A stretch of DNA of 64,000 nt. Source: Bdellovibrio sp. (GTDB lineage Bacteria > Bdellovibrionota > Bacteriovoracia > Bacteriovoracales > Bacteriovoracaceae). A program made the translations under genes and the position numbers. Position 1 is the first letter of the stretch, and each line of letters opens with the position of its first letter. The notes beneath the pieces were generated by a model. The model was not told the origin of the DNA. It saw nothing but the letters and a program-made list of their open reading frames with translations, and searched no databases. Positions 1-9,850 of this stretch are shown in pieces. Where the stretch lies: positions 366,142-430,141 of the forward strand of contig JACPIU010000026.1 in the NCBI GenBank assembly GCA_016187935.1, given 5' to 3'.

Positions 1-3000
1 AAGCGAATAGCTTTTGGATTTGCCGTAATTGATCAGAATATTCATATTAAAAAACTGAATTTACAGGACCAAACAGGGGATATTAGCTTTGAGAAAGAAA
101 TTAAAGTTTTTAATGTTGAAAGAAAGAGAATTATTCCATTTGTAAGTGAACTAAGAATTCATAATTTTAATCTGAATTCTATCCTTCCCTTAATTCAGCC
201 AAATCTGGACAGAATGTTTGCACGAATTGATATGACAGCTGTGGTTGGTATTGATAATCAAGAGCGGATATTTTTAAGAGCAAAACCTGGTGGAAAAGTC
301 AGAGATTTTGTACTCAAGGGAACCAGTGGAAAGAAAATTCTTGCAATTCCCAATTTTGACTTTGGTGCTTTTTTGTTGTCAATTCATCAAGGCCCCTTGC
401 TGCATTTCAATTACGATCTGGTCTTTAAGACAGGAAATATCAAAGGAAATGGATATATTGATGCAAAGTCCCTCAATTTCGATGCCAGTGTTTCAAATTT
501 TGAATTACGTGAATTTGGTCCAATTTCAGATGTTGAGATTACTGGAAAAGCAAATTTAATTCTTAAGATCTCTGGCCTGATAGAAAAAGTTGCGATTAAT
601 TTTATTGGAAAAGCTGATGAATTTGGAGTTGTTGGGCTAAAGTTAGGCTTACTTGATTTGAACTTGAGACTTGATTTGGATAATCCGCGACTTCGCATTA
701 ATCAAGCTGTCGGTAAATATAAGGCAACCCTGTATAATGGAAGCGGTATGCTTGACTTCACCAAGAATGGAGGGCCGGCTTTAAAGATCAATCTTCTAGA
801 TGGCAGGATTGAGGATATTGTTGAAATGTGTTTTACAGACCTAGCCATTGCAAAAACACTACAAAGGAGTGCAAGAGGTAATCTAAAGGGGCATATTGAG
901 ATTGGGGGAACTTTCAGTGCAACAGGATTAAATGTCTCCGGAAACGTGAACATACCTCGCCTTTATATCTATGAGGAATGGTTTGAAAAAGGTGAAGCCA
1001 GTTTTAATTATTCAAACAAGACATTGCAAATAAAGAAAACAAAATTAAAAAAAGGTAACGGCATTTTAAGAATCTCATTCATGTATGATACTAATACGAG
1101 CTACATGGAGTATGATGCCACCGTTGAAGGTGTCATGTTAGATGATTTTTATTATTATCGATTATTAAATCTAGGTCTCCAAGGTGAACTTTCAGTAGAT
1201 CTTTTTGGAAGTGGAATCCTTGAAGACTTATCAACTAAAAATATTATTAAAATAAGTAAATCAAAGATTAAAGACAAATATTTACGAGATTCCGTTTTGA
1301 AGATTTATAACAACGGAGTTGATGTCTTTGTAGATGCAGTTTTGGGAGGAGATCTTTTTACGTTTGCGAGCTATGTGAATTTAAAAGGGATGGTCAATAA
1401 AAATTCAAACTATGCTTTTAAAATCAAAACTGATGACATAAAAAATTTTCTTGGCCTGATCAGTGTTCATAATATCGATAGAAAGGATATCGATGGAAAA
1501 GTTGATATTGAAGGAAAAGGATCTTTCAATATTAATGATTGGCGAAACATGGATGCTGAGTTAGCTGTGAACGGTTTTATCTTACAGCAAGGTAAAATTT
1601 ATTTGAAGGCCGCAGAAAATTCCCACATACAAATCATAAAGGGTTTAATTAGATCATGGAGCGTTGAGTTTACTGGTGCTCCATATTATTTGAAATCCCA
1701 CGCATTGGGATCGTTGAAGTCGGGATTTAAAATTACGCAAGCATTTAATTTACCTTTTCAACTTATAGAATTGCTTACTCCAAAAGTTTCTTTTTCGAAG
1801 GGAAATATGAAAGGCTTGTCAGTTGCAAAGATCATTGACGACAAATTTTTATATTCTTTTGATTTAGATGGCACTGATATTGGTATTCGGACAGCTTTTA
1901 CACCTCTGGCCGTCGATGATGGAAAATTTAGTGTCAACGTTTCGGGAAATGAAATTTTAATTGAAAAATTCGAGGGTTCGCTAGGCAAGGGTCGGCTACG
2001 CGGCAATGGGAAAATAAAGATTCATTTTCCCTTCCCTGAAGTTGAACTGTATTTGGATTTTAGCAAAACCTTGATACCTTTTTTCAAGCAATCGTCCTTA
2101 GTTTTTTCAGGAAATTCAAACATCCAAGGTGTAAAACCTCCGTACAGGATAAAAGCCAATGTGTACTTGGTGAGAGGAGAAATTAAGGATGATTTGAATT
2201 TTATCCGTGAAACCATTACACGTGGAGGCAGTAGCTATAAATTGACTGGCGCTGAGAGAATCGGACAACAATCACTGGTAGATTACAATGTTAACTTGAG
2301 CTTTCTTTCACCGCTCGTGTTGCGCAATCAATTAATGGAATTTTACGTAATGGGTAATTCAAATATTTGGGGGTCAGAATTTACAATAAATATGCAATCA
2401 AAAATCGACATCGTGCCAGGTCAAAGTAAGGTCTTTTTTAAAGGCCATGAGTTTGTCATTAGTAAGGGAACTATCGAATTTGATAAAGTTAACGGAGTAA
2501 AGAACCCATTAATTAATATTCGTGGGAGTACACGTATTTCTGGTTATAATATTATTTTCGATGGTAGCGGATTTTTGGATAATCTGACTGTGAATTTTCA
2601 TTCAGAGCCTATGCTTGCACAGGAGGACATTCTATCACTTTTAACGATTGGGGTTACAAGCCAAGTATCTAAAAACCTACAGTCAAGTGACTTGGAAGCG
2701 GTGACATCTATGAGTTTGGGTAGTATTTTAATGGATCAGTTTGGGGTAAGTGAAAATCTAAATAAATCCGTAGGTGTGAAACTATCTGTCTTGCCCGAGC
2801 TTGGCCAAGACGACATTAATCCGATGCAGGGCCGTGCAGGTACTGCGGAGCCAGGAGCAAGTAAAATGAAAAGCGCCACAAAAATAAAAATACAAAAGAA
2901 AGTGAAGGAATTTGATTTGTCGTTTAGTTCGACTTTTGGCGGCTCACTTCAGCAAAAGCAGGAAATGAATATTAATTATAATTTAAGGCCGGATGTTTCT

Positions 3001-3102
3001 GTGCAAGGTGTTTATGAAATGTATTCCACGGATTCAACAAATAACAGAACCTCCCCAGACTCTGCAGGAGTGGATTTAATTTGGAAAAAAACCTTTAAAT
3101 GA
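1..3102 (+). CDS. tamB: TamB-like translocation/assembly module protein (5' end outside window)
   Basis: The reading frame is open from base 1, so the N-terminus, including any membrane anchor, lies upstream of the window; about 1033 residues are visible. The body is a long run of alternating hydrophobic and polar beta-strand sequence, typical of the AsmA/TamB bridge-like lipid-transport superfamily. The last 250 residues match the TamB C-terminal domain (DUF490): there is an 'INIRGSTRISGY' stretch, then a 'SEPMLAQEDILSLLTIG' motif, which is the usual conserved tail. TamB spans the periplasm from the inner membrane and works with the Omp85 protein TamA in outer-membrane protein insertion and phospholipid traffic. 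The stop codon overlaps the start of the next gene, an Omp85 protein, by 4 bases, which strongly supports the pair. Family call is firm; substrate is not known. Confidence 0.85.
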   Translation, partial: KRIAFGFAVIDQNIHIKKLNLQDQTGDISFEKEIKVFNVERKRIIPFVSELRIHNFNLNSILPLIQPNLDRMFARIDMTAVVGIDNQERIFLRAKPGGKVRDFVLKGTSGKKILAIPNFDFGAFLLSIHQGPLLHFNYDLVFKTGNIKGNGYIDAKSLNFDASVSNFELREFGPISDVEITGKANLILKISGLIEKVAINFIGKADEFGVVGLKLGLLDLNLRLDLDNPRLRINQAVGKYKATLYNGSGMLDFTKNGGPALKINLLDGRIEDIVEMCFTDLAIAKTLQRSARGNLKGHIEIGGTFSATGLNVSGNVNIPRLYIYEEWFEKGEASFNYSNKTLQIKKTKLKKGNGILRISFMYDTNTSYMEYDATVEGVMLDDFYYYRLLNLGLQGELSVDLFGSGILEDLSTKNIIKISKSKIKDKYLRDSVLKIYNNGVDVFVDAVLGGDLFTFASYVNLKGMVNKNSNYAFKIKTDDIKNFLGLISVHNIDRKDIDGKVDIEGKGSFNINDWRNMDAELAVNGFILQQGKIYLKAAENSHIQIIKGLIRSWSVEFTGAPYYLKSHALGSLKSGFKITQAFNLPFQLIELLTPKVSFSKGNMKGLSVAKIIDDKFLYSFDLDGTDIGIRTAFTPLAVDDGKFSVNVSGNEILIEKFEGSLGKGRLRGNGKIKIHFPFPEVELYLDFSKTLIPFFKQSSLVFSGNSNIQGVKPPYRIKANVYLVRGEIKDDLNFIRETITRGGSSYKLTGAERIGQQSLVDYNVNLSFLSPLVLRNQLMEFYVMGNSNIWGSEFTINMQSKIDIVPGQSKVFFKGHEFVISKGTIEFDKVNGVKNPLINIRGSTRISGYNIIFDGSGFLDNLTVNFHSEPMLAQEDILSLLTIGVTSQVSKNLQSSDLEAVTSMSLGSILMDQFGVSENLNKSVGVKLSVLPELGQDDINPMQGRAGTAEPGASKMKSATKIKIQKKVKEFDLSFSSTFGGSLQQKQEMNINYNLRPDVSVQGVYEMYSTDSTNNRTSPDSAGVDLIWKKTFK

Positions 3103-5975
3103 AATATTTACTTTCTATTCTTATATTTTGTTGCTTGATTTCTGACTTTGCATGGAGTTCGTTGGATAACATTATAAAAATTTCAAATGTAAAGATTGAT
3201 TGCGAAGGGAATCATGAGCTTTGTAAACAGTTCCAGGAAAATTTCAAGATAAATCCTGATAAAATGTTTACTGAAACTGGACTTTATAATTTTTTAGGAA
3301 TTTCCTTTCAAGAAGGATTCATTAAAAATGCAAAATTTCAAATTATTAAAGAGCAGGATATTTATCGCATCAGAATTATTCTTCAAACAAAAATTAAATT
3401 GAAGAACATAGAATACAAAATTTTACATAACTCAAAGCCAGTGGAATTCACACCTCAAGGGTTTTCACATATTGAATATTTTGAAGATTTAAACTTGGAT
3501 GATTTGAGCCAGAGCATATTGGACGATCTTGAATCAAGGGGAATGATTGCTGATGAGGTTGAAGTTGATACAGATAATTTATTTAACGACGGCAATATTA
3601 AAATTTTTGTTAATGTTCGTGATATTCTTTATGTTAATGCTATGGAGTACATTGCGCCTGGAAGTTATCTTCCTTTTTTGCGCGAAAAGTTTCAGCGTTT
3701 TGTCGGTAAACAGTGGAATAAAGTAGATTTTGAAATTGCGCTTGATAATTTTTCGCGTGATTTGTTTTATGAGGGATATTTTTTTTCCGAGGTTAAATAC
3801 ACTGCTGATGTGACAGATAAAAAGTATTTAAAAATAAAACTGAATTTAATGCTTGGCGTGCGTTACAATATAGCTCCAAATGGAAATAAAATATTTTCTC
3901 GCAATGAGATTCTATCATTTATCCATAATTTTATTAGGAACAGGAGTGGATTATTTGATGCCGAGCAAATTAAAAATGAGCTTTTGCTCAAATATCAAGA
4001 GCGTGGTCTTTACGGAACCTCGATTGTTATTCGTACACAAAACGGCAAAGATCGCCTTGGTCAACAATTGCAGGTGTATTATTTTGACATCCATGAGGGG
4101 CATAAAGTTGAAGTTGTAAATTATGAATTTGCTGGAATCACTTTTTTCAGTAAGGAACGGATACTTTCTTGGTTAAAAAAATTAAATTCATCTCTTGTCG
4201 ATAGAGGGTACCTTGATGAGACGGCTCATTATAAGTTTTCTCAGGTGATTAAAAATGAGTATTTAAAAAACGGGTTTTTTGATATTGAGATACATGGACC
4301 ATTCTTTGAATTTGCACAAGCAAATACTGCCGGTATCGTTTATAAACTTCATGAGGGAAAGCAATATTATGTCAGAAGTATCAAGATACAGGGCCTTGAT
4401 GCTAAGAATCAGCAAGAGATATTGGCACAAATGCATAATACTGTTGGTGGTGTCACTAATTTTCTTGAGTTGGATGCAGATGTCAGGCGTGTCGTTTCTT
4501 CATTGAACATTAACGGTTATATCTTTGCATTTCTTAAAAATCAAAACGATCCTGATTTATTGAGAATTGATGTAAATAATTCTTTTGTTGACTTCAATTT
4601 TGATTTTGAGTTGGGAAAAAAAGTTTTTTATGAAGATTACAAGATAATCGGTAATAACAAAACTAAACCTGAAGTCATTTCCCGCGAAATTGATCTCGCT
4701 CATAAACAGCTAATTACACCTGCCCTTCTCAAGGATTTGACTGATAAATTACTAGCACTTGGACTATTTAGCGCGGTCACAATTACTCCAATAATTACTA
4801 CGGATTTAGGAGAAGATGCAGCTTCAGCTACTCTTTTGATTAGTGTTCAAGAAAAAGATTCTATTCAAGTTAAAATTGCGCCGGGATTCAGAACGGATTT
4901 AGGTCTTAAAACATCGGCAACTTTAAACTTTGATAACCTCTTTGGCAGTAATAAATCTTTGGGCATCAATGCCCAAGCTAATAGGCGTTTTGATTTGAGC
5001 GGGTTAGATTCACGTAGGCGAAGTGAGAGTAAGAATTTCATCGAATGGGCCACAAGTGTTGATTATGCTCATCCATATTTATTTAATACGAAATTTAAAT
5101 TTGATGCTTCGTCTGCGGCATCTCGTAAGCGATTCTATGGCTTTGATGCCGAAATATTCGAGAACTCAGTACAGCTTTCTCGAGATATATATAGTTTTCT
5201 GAGTATTGGTGCGATGTACCAGCTTGAAGTAATTAATCAATATGATGCGAGTAAAGAAATTGACTCCGGATATTTCCGCATTGGGAGCTTGAGTCCCTCA
5301 ATAACTTTCGATTTTAGAGATAACGCACTTATACCACATAAAGGTTTTTTAACTTCGTTCACTTATGAAGTGGCCAATCCAGCACTCAATTCATTAGATC
5401 GGGAAGATATTGAAATTAATTATTACAAACTGATCTGGCGTAACAAAGTTTACTTGCCAATAAATGATTCTGTCACTTTTGCTACGTCATTAGTGATGGG
5501 AATGGAAGAAAATTTAGCTAAAGAAATAAGGCACGACGCTTCTGGGAATGTGATCTTAAATGCAAATGGCATTCCACAGACCAAAGGCTATATCCCAAGC
5601 ATCAAAGTCTTTCGTTTAGATGGATTTGATACCGTTCGTGGCTATTCGGATACGGAAATTAATCGTTTGCAAAGAGGGCCTGATATCAACGAAATGATTA
5701 TTCAAGATCGGGCATATTTTTTAAATTTAAAATTGGAGCCACGCATATACATAGACGATAGTATGATGTTGGGAGTTTTTCTTGATGCAGGGCGCGTCTA
5801 TGTGCAAGAAATGGAACCAGAGGAATTGCGGTTTGGAGCGGGTACAAGTCTCAAACTAGTAACCCCGGTTGGGACCCTGGATTTTAACTACGGCATTAAA
5901 TTGAAAAGGGGGCGAGATGTGAACAATAATAAAGAATCCTTTGGCCGTTTTCATATCTCTATAGGCTATTTCTAG
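3099..5975 (+). CDS. tamA: Omp85-family outer-membrane protein, TamA-like
   Basis: 958 residues with a cleavable signal peptide (basic start, hydrophobic core to about residue 17, WSS). Repeated POTRA-like segments fill roughly residues 25-600, followed by a 16-strand Omp85 barrel domain. The barrel carries the loop-6 signature 'TVRGYSDTE' (about residue 845) and ends in a C-terminal aromatic residue (SIGYF), as expected of a protein assembled by the BAM machine. It is longer than typical TamA (about 580) or BamA (about 800), implying extra POTRA repeats. It starts inside the end of the TamB-like gene (ATGA overlap), so the two are translationally coupled; this context favours TamA over BamA, although this phylum's Omp85 proteins are hard to assign by name. 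Confidence 0.82.
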   Translation: MKYLLSILIFCCLISDFAWSSLDNIIKISNVKIDCEGNHELCKQFQENFKINPDKMFTETGLYNFLGISFQEGFIKNAKFQIIKEQDIYRIRIILQTKIKLKNIEYKILHNSKPVEFTPQGFSHIEYFEDLNLDDLSQSILDDLESRGMIADEVEVDTDNLFNDGNIKIFVNVRDILYVNAMEYIAPGSYLPFLREKFQRFVGKQWNKVDFEIALDNFSRDLFYEGYFFSEVKYTADVTDKKYLKIKLNLMLGVRYNIAPNGNKIFSRNEILSFIHNFIRNRSGLFDAEQIKNELLLKYQERGLYGTSIVIRTQNGKDRLGQQLQVYYFDIHEGHKVEVVNYEFAGITFFSKERILSWLKKLNSSLVDRGYLDETAHYKFSQVIKNEYLKNGFFDIEIHGPFFEFAQANTAGIVYKLHEGKQYYVRSIKIQGLDAKNQQEILAQMHNTVGGVTNFLELDADVRRVVSSLNINGYIFAFLKNQNDPDLLRIDVNNSFVDFNFDFELGKKVFYEDYKIIGNNKTKPEVISREIDLAHKQLITPALLKDLTDKLLALGLFSAVTITPIITTDLGEDAASATLLISVQEKDSIQVKIAPGFRTDLGLKTSATLNFDNLFGSNKSLGINAQANRRFDLSGLDSRRRSESKNFIEWATSVDYAHPYLFNTKFKFDASSAASRKRFYGFDAEIFENSVQLSRDIYSFLSIGAMYQLEVINQYDASKEIDSGYFRIGSLSPSITFDFRDNALIPHKGFLTSFTYEVANPALNSLDREDIEINYYKLIWRNKVYLPINDSVTFATSLVMGMEENLAKEIRHDASGNVILNANGIPQTKGYIPSIKVFRLDGFDTVRGYSDTEINRLQRGPDINEMIIQDRAYFLNLKLEPRIYIDDSMMLGVFLDAGRVYVQEMEPEELRFGAGTSLKLVTPVGTLDFNYGIKLKRGRDVNNNKESFGRFHISIGYF

Positions 5976-6015
5976 CCATGACGCTTTTTATAGAGGCAAG
6001 GCACTGAATATATTC

Positions 6016-6045
6016 TTGACTTCATGATGGGGGCCCCTATATAAG
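6016..6045 (+). promoter_or_regulatory. Predicted sigma-70 promoter for rplM-rpsI
   Basis: TTGACT at 6016-6021, a 16-18 bp spacer, then TATATAAG at 6038-6045 (TATATA after 16 bp or TATAAG after 18 bp). It lies about 80 bp upstream of rplM in the only gap between the Omp85 gene and the ribosomal protein operon. A run of G and C (GGGGGCCCC) fills the spacer just before the -10 element. Confidence 0.6.
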
Positions 6046-6123
6046 AAGAAGCATTTCTCTCAGCTCTACCAATATTTAATTTGGTTTTGTGTTAATTTTA
6101 CGATTGATTTGAGGAATTTTTTT

Positions 6124-6564
6124 ATGCGTAAGCAACAGAGATCGTTCATTCTTAAACCGGCCGATGCTGATAAAAAATGGTATGTAGTTGATGCTACTGA
6201 CCAGGTTGTAGGGCGTTTTGCTTCAGAAATAGCTAAGGTTCTAAAAGGAAAAACAAATCCTAAGTACACACCCAATACAGATTCTGGTGATTACGTAATC
6301 ATAATTAATGCCGAAAAAGTTAAATTCACTGGTAAAAAATGGGATAAGAAAAATTATTACTGGCATACAAACCACATCGGCGGAATCAAGCAAAGAACAG
6401 CTCGAGAACAATTAGAAAAGCATCCAGAATTGATTCTTTACAATGCAATTTTTGGAATGTTGCCAAAAACATCTTTGGGCAGAAAGCAATTAACCAAGTT
6501 AAAAGTATTTACTGGACCTTCACATAACTTAGAAGCGCAAAAACCGGCTGAACTTAAATTTTAA
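6124..6564 (+). CDS. rplM: 50S ribosomal protein L13
   Basis: 146 residues, close to the usual 142. The L13 core is clear: 'WYVVDATDQVVGRFAS' near the N-terminus, 'INAEKVKFTGKKW', the 'YYWHTNHIGGIK' segment, and 'AIFGMLPKTSLGRKQLTKLKVF' in two pieces near the end. L13 is an early-assembly protein of the large subunit that binds 23S rRNA. I place the start at the ATG at 6124, preceded by GAGG at 6111, rather than a TTG 15 bases upstream that has no Shine-Dalgarno sequence. It is followed after 19 bases by rpsI, the conserved bacterial L13-S9 operon. Confidence 0.96.
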   Translation: MRKQQRSFILKPADADKKWYVVDATDQVVGRFASEIAKVLKGKTNPKYTPNTDSGDYVIIINAEKVKFTGKKWDKKNYYWHTNHIGGIKQRTAREQLEKHPELILYNAIFGMLPKTSLGRKQLTKLKVFTGPSHNLEAQKPAELKF

Positions 6565-6583
6565 TATTTCATAGGGAAAAAGT

Positions 6584-6988
6584 ATGGCAACTAAAGGTAA
6601 AGTTTACGACACATACACAGTGGGAAGAAGAAAAACATCAGTGGCACGGGTTTATGCCACAGCTGGGACAGGTAAAGTCGTAATTAATAAGAGAGATTTG
6701 CGATCTTATTTCGGTAAAGAAACTGATCTCTATGTGGTGAATCAACCCTTGGAACTTCTCAAGCTTAAAGATCGCTACGATTGGGTTATCAATGTAAGAG
6801 GTGGTGGGACAACCGGTCAATCGGGTGCTATCCGTTTGGGAATTGCTAGGGCATTACTTAGGTTGAATCCAACTTTGCGTGGAGATCTAAAAAAGGCCGG
6901 ATTCCTAACTCGTGATTCGCGAAAAGTAGAAAGACAAAAATCTGGTATGCGAGGAGCTCGAGCGCGTTATCAATTTTCAAAAAGATAA
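6584..6988 (+). CDS. rpsI: 30S ribosomal protein S9
   Basis: 134 residues, normal for S9. Diagnostic segments are '[13 protein letters not shown]' at the N-terminus, '[21 protein letters not shown]' (in the central glycine-rich loop) and the C-terminal basic tail ending in 'ARYQFSKR', whose terminal KR contacts the P-site tRNA in the 30S subunit. It is preceded by AGGGAAAA and an ATG, lies 19 bases after rplM and is followed by a strong terminator, so the two genes form a closed operon. Confidence 0.97.
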   Translation: MATKGKVYDTYTVGRRKTSVARVYATAGTGKVVINKRDLRSYFGKETDLYVVNQPLELLKLKDRYDWVINVRGGGTTGQSGAIRLGIARALLRLNPTLRGDLKKAGFLTRDSRKVERQKSGMRGARARYQFSKR

Positions 6989-7020
6989 TCTTAGTTCGTT
7001 TGTGGAATTTCAAATTGCAT

Positions 7021-7049
7021 CGAATGCCCCTTTTGGGGCATTCGTTTTT
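7021..7049 (+). terminator. Rho-independent terminator of rplM-rpsI
   Basis: Perfect 10-bp inverted repeat CGAATGCCCC / GGGGCATTCG with a TTTT loop (7021-7044), followed immediately by TTTTT. It begins 33 bases after the rpsI stop codon. Confidence 0.9.
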
Positions 7050-7261
7050 CTGGGACACTTCTTCGCAATTGCCATGAAAGATGGGCACAGGCAGACCTGG
7101 AATTTTTAAAAACATTATTTATTGTATAGTCATTTTAATAAATCATCGTTGCAATAACGTAAAAACAGATAGTTACTGGAAAGCTCATCTAGAAAACTCT
7201 CCTTAAGAATTCAGAAATAATACCCGATCAATAACGTATAGTTAAAGTAGGGGGATGAGAG

Positions 7262-8002
7262 ATGATGACCTTCCGAAAAATTCTTCATCACGGCATTGTT
7301 TTAGGGGTTCTTCTCTTTATTATTTCGCCTTCAAATGCGACCACCTTTTTACCAACTCCACTTGAGCAGCAGTTAGAAAGCGTCCATGCGGTTATCCGTG
7401 GGGAATACCTTGGTTCAATAAGCAAAAGATCACCGGGAGGGGATGTGGTGACAGAGCTTTCTTTCAAGCTGAAGTCCCAAGCGGGGCTTTTGCCGAGAGA
7501 AATATTGAATCCTAATAATTTTAAAGTTCTCGTTCCTGGTGGGACACTTGATGGCATCGTCTATTTTGTTCAGGGTGCACCGCAATTTAGCATGAACGAA
7601 GAAGCAATAATATTTTTAATGAAGGGGCCATATGGACTTCATATTTACAATCTTGGATTGGGAAAATACAGCATTGTAAAAGAAGCTGGAAATATGATGA
7701 TTCGATCTGACATTTTCCCAACACACGGAGAACTTGGAAATATTTCATTCCAGCAATTAGATATACAGTTGAATAAACGCTTTGGACAATCACTTAAAAA
7801 TGTTCAATTAAGCTATTCTGGAGAACCGACAGAGGTGGCTCCTGTGCAGCTAAAAAGGGCCCCTGCTTCACGTGGGAGCGATGGAAGAACAGTAGCATCA
7901 ACGGAACCTGAGAGTGATGGTATCGGCCATGCTTGGATATTAATGCTCTTCTTAGGGATTCTAGGAATCATCTCGACGCATCTTACAAGGAGAAGAAATT
8001 AA
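7262..8002 (+). CDS. Secreted, C-terminally anchored protein of unknown function
   Basis: 246 residues, no family recognised. It has an N-terminal signal peptide (residues 1-27, ending SNA), a beta-rich central region of about 150 residues beginning 'LEQQLESVHAVIRGEYLG', a low-complexity Ser/Thr/Glu linker (about 195-218), and a single C-terminal hydrophobic segment capped by THLTRRRN. That tail could be a stop-transfer anchor or a processed sorting signal. A good Shine-Dalgarno (AGGGGGATGAG) precedes ATGATG at 7262; the second ATG (7265) could equally be the start. The stop codon overlaps the proposed start of the next gene, a matrixin-like protease with a similar C-terminal tail, so the two probably act together at the cell surface. 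Confidence 0.6.
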   Translation: MMTFRKILHHGIVLGVLLFIISPSNATTFLPTPLEQQLESVHAVIRGEYLGSISKRSPGGDVVTELSFKLKSQAGLLPREILNPNNFKVLVPGGTLDGIVYFVQGAPQFSMNEEAIIFLMKGPYGLHIYNLGLGKYSIVKEAGNMMIRSDIFPTHGELGNISFQQLDIQLNKRFGQSLKNVQLSYSGEPTEVAPVQLKRAPASRGSDGRTVASTEPESDGIGHAWILMLFLGILGIISTHLTRRRN

Positions 8003-9792
8003 TTAAAGATTTGGTTTTTTTCATATTATTGGGGTTATTTATTGAGAACGTGCAAGCATTCGTTCCCTCGAAGGATATCTATGGTCGAAATTTATCATGG
8101 AGAACGAACATCTCCGCAATAAACATCTACCTGAATGCGCAAAATTCTTATGGCATTTCAAATAGTGATGTTAAAAATGCAGTGTTAGGTGCCAGCACCA
8201 CATGGGGGCAATATCTCCCAATGAGTCTTCAGGTCTATGAGACGACGAGTGCACCTAGCACTGGTCGAAATGATATATATTTTTCTAATAATTCAATGTT
8301 TTTTTCAGATTCTTCTATCGTAGCAGTCACGCAAGTGTCTTACAAAGAAGGAACAGGGGAAATTTTAGAAGCAGATATTGTAATTAATAACAATGCCACA
8401 ACTCCAAGTTTGGAAACAAGTGAATTATATTACCTCGGAAATACAGTTGTTCATGAGTTCGGACATTTTATTGGCCTAGGGCATTCTCAATTTCTTCATT
8501 CCACCATGTTTTACAAATTGAATTATGGCCAGTACCAGATGAGCGAAGAAGATATTAGTAGTGTTCGAAATATTTATTCATCAGGTGTATACCCAGGAAT
8601 TCGAGGCACTGTTGTCGGGGGACGCAATTTAAGCGGAATTTTTGGAGCAAATATTCAAGCTATTTCCATGAAGTATGGTAAAGTGGTCGGTTCTGCTATC
8701 TCGGAAACTGATGGCACATTTGTGATAGACGGATTAGATTCAAGTGATAATTATTTTTTATACGTCAAGCCTTCTTATAAACCAGAATCATTACCTTACT
8801 ATTACAGATCAATGAGATCTGATTTTTGTGAAGGGAGAACGAAATATCGAGGGAATCTTTATTCTACTTGTTTTGCCGATGAGCAAGGAATGGCTCAGAT
8901 CGTCTCATTGAATGATAATAACAATCTTGATGTTGGAATGGTGAGTATCGGTTGTGGATTAGAAGTTTCACCAAACTACCTACAAGATAAAAATACCAGT
9001 GCAGGGTTTGAACCAGATTTGATAAGACCAGATGGTACGATCGGAATGGCCATGACCGGATATTTCTCTTTATTTGATATCACAAGTAACGTTCCCGATA
9101 AAATAACCTTTGATTTAACCAATTATTCATTACCATCAGGGCAAATCTATTTAGAGATTAAAGCGCTCTATCATTCAATTTATTCACCCCTAAAACTAGA
9201 TTTTTCACTCTCACGAAATGGGGCCAGTACGGTTACTTTTCCATCTTTGGTTGGAGGAGTAGGTAAGGGTTCAGACAATTCGATCAATTTTGATGCTTCA
9301 GGTAGAATTCTTCTTGATTCGGGGAATTCAAGTAATAATAGCGTCACTCTTACGATTACACCGGATTCAATGAGTGATTATTTGCTGGCGAATCCCAGCA
9401 TTTCATACTCATTAGAAGATATTTATCCATCATCCACACAATTTATGGATGACCATGGAGTATATATCTTAATTGCTAGTATATCTGAGTATTATGGTGG
9501 AAGTTTTAGGCCAATTAGAACAATCTCGAATACTAAGATTTATGACAATAAAAGATGTCCACAGGGGCCAAATGCTTTTGCCGTAATGGCCGCTAATTCG
9601 AACGCATTGAGTTCATCATCGAATAATAAAAAATTAAAGGATGATGAAGCGTCATTAATTGCTGCATGTGGTACGATTGGTCCTATAGGTCCCGATGCAG
9701 GAGCAAGTTCTGGGGTGGGCTTCTTCATGACATTTTTATTAGGCTTTTTATTTTTAAATTGGCTAAGATCTTCCCGCAGAATTATTTTCTAG
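8002..9792 (+). CDS. Matrixin-type zinc metalloprotease, secreted, C-terminal membrane anchor
   Basis: The metzincin zinc motif HEFGHFIGLGH is at residues 151-161 (three His ligands plus the catalytic Glu), followed by 'HSTMFYKLNYGQYQMSEEDI', which supplies the Met-turn and the 'D..sV..iY' end of matrixin catalytic domains. After it comes a carboxypeptidase-regulatory-like beta sandwich (about residues 205-260), a beta-rich region, and a C-terminal hydrophobic segment flanked by SSRR. The start is uncertain. An ATT at 8002 overlaps the previous stop (TAATT), sits 9 bases after AAGGAG, and gives an ideal signal peptide ending VQA. A TTG at 8011 leaves no basic N-region, and a TTG at 7933 adds 23 residues inside the upstream gene. 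Family call is firm; target proteins are unknown. Confidence 0.8.
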   Translation: MKDLVFFILLGLFIENVQAFVPSKDIYGRNLSWRTNISAINIYLNAQNSYGISNSDVKNAVLGASTTWGQYLPMSLQVYETTSAPSTGRNDIYFSNNSMFFSDSSIVAVTQVSYKEGTGEILEADIVINNNATTPSLETSELYYLGNTVVHEFGHFIGLGHSQFLHSTMFYKLNYGQYQMSEEDISSVRNIYSSGVYPGIRGTVVGGRNLSGIFGANIQAISMKYGKVVGSAISETDGTFVIDGLDSSDNYFLYVKPSYKPESLPYYYRSMRSDFCEGRTKYRGNLYSTCFADEQGMAQIVSLNDNNNLDVGMVSIGCGLEVSPNYLQDKNTSAGFEPDLIRPDGTIGMAMTGYFSLFDITSNVPDKITFDLTNYSLPSGQIYLEIKALYHSIYSPLKLDFSLSRNGASTVTFPSLVGGVGKGSDNSINFDASGRILLDSGNSSNNSVTLTITPDSMSDYLLANPSISYSLEDIYPSSTQFMDDHGVYILIASISEYYGGSFRPIRTISNTKIYDNKRCPQGPNAFAVMAANSNALSSSSNNKKLKDDEASLIAACGTIGPIGPDAGASSGVGFFMTFLLGFLFLNWLRSSRRIIF

Positions 9793-9850
9793 TGTCTATC
9801 TCGCAAAGCGCTATGTTACAATTAGAGAGATTCTAAATGCGAGGATAGCG

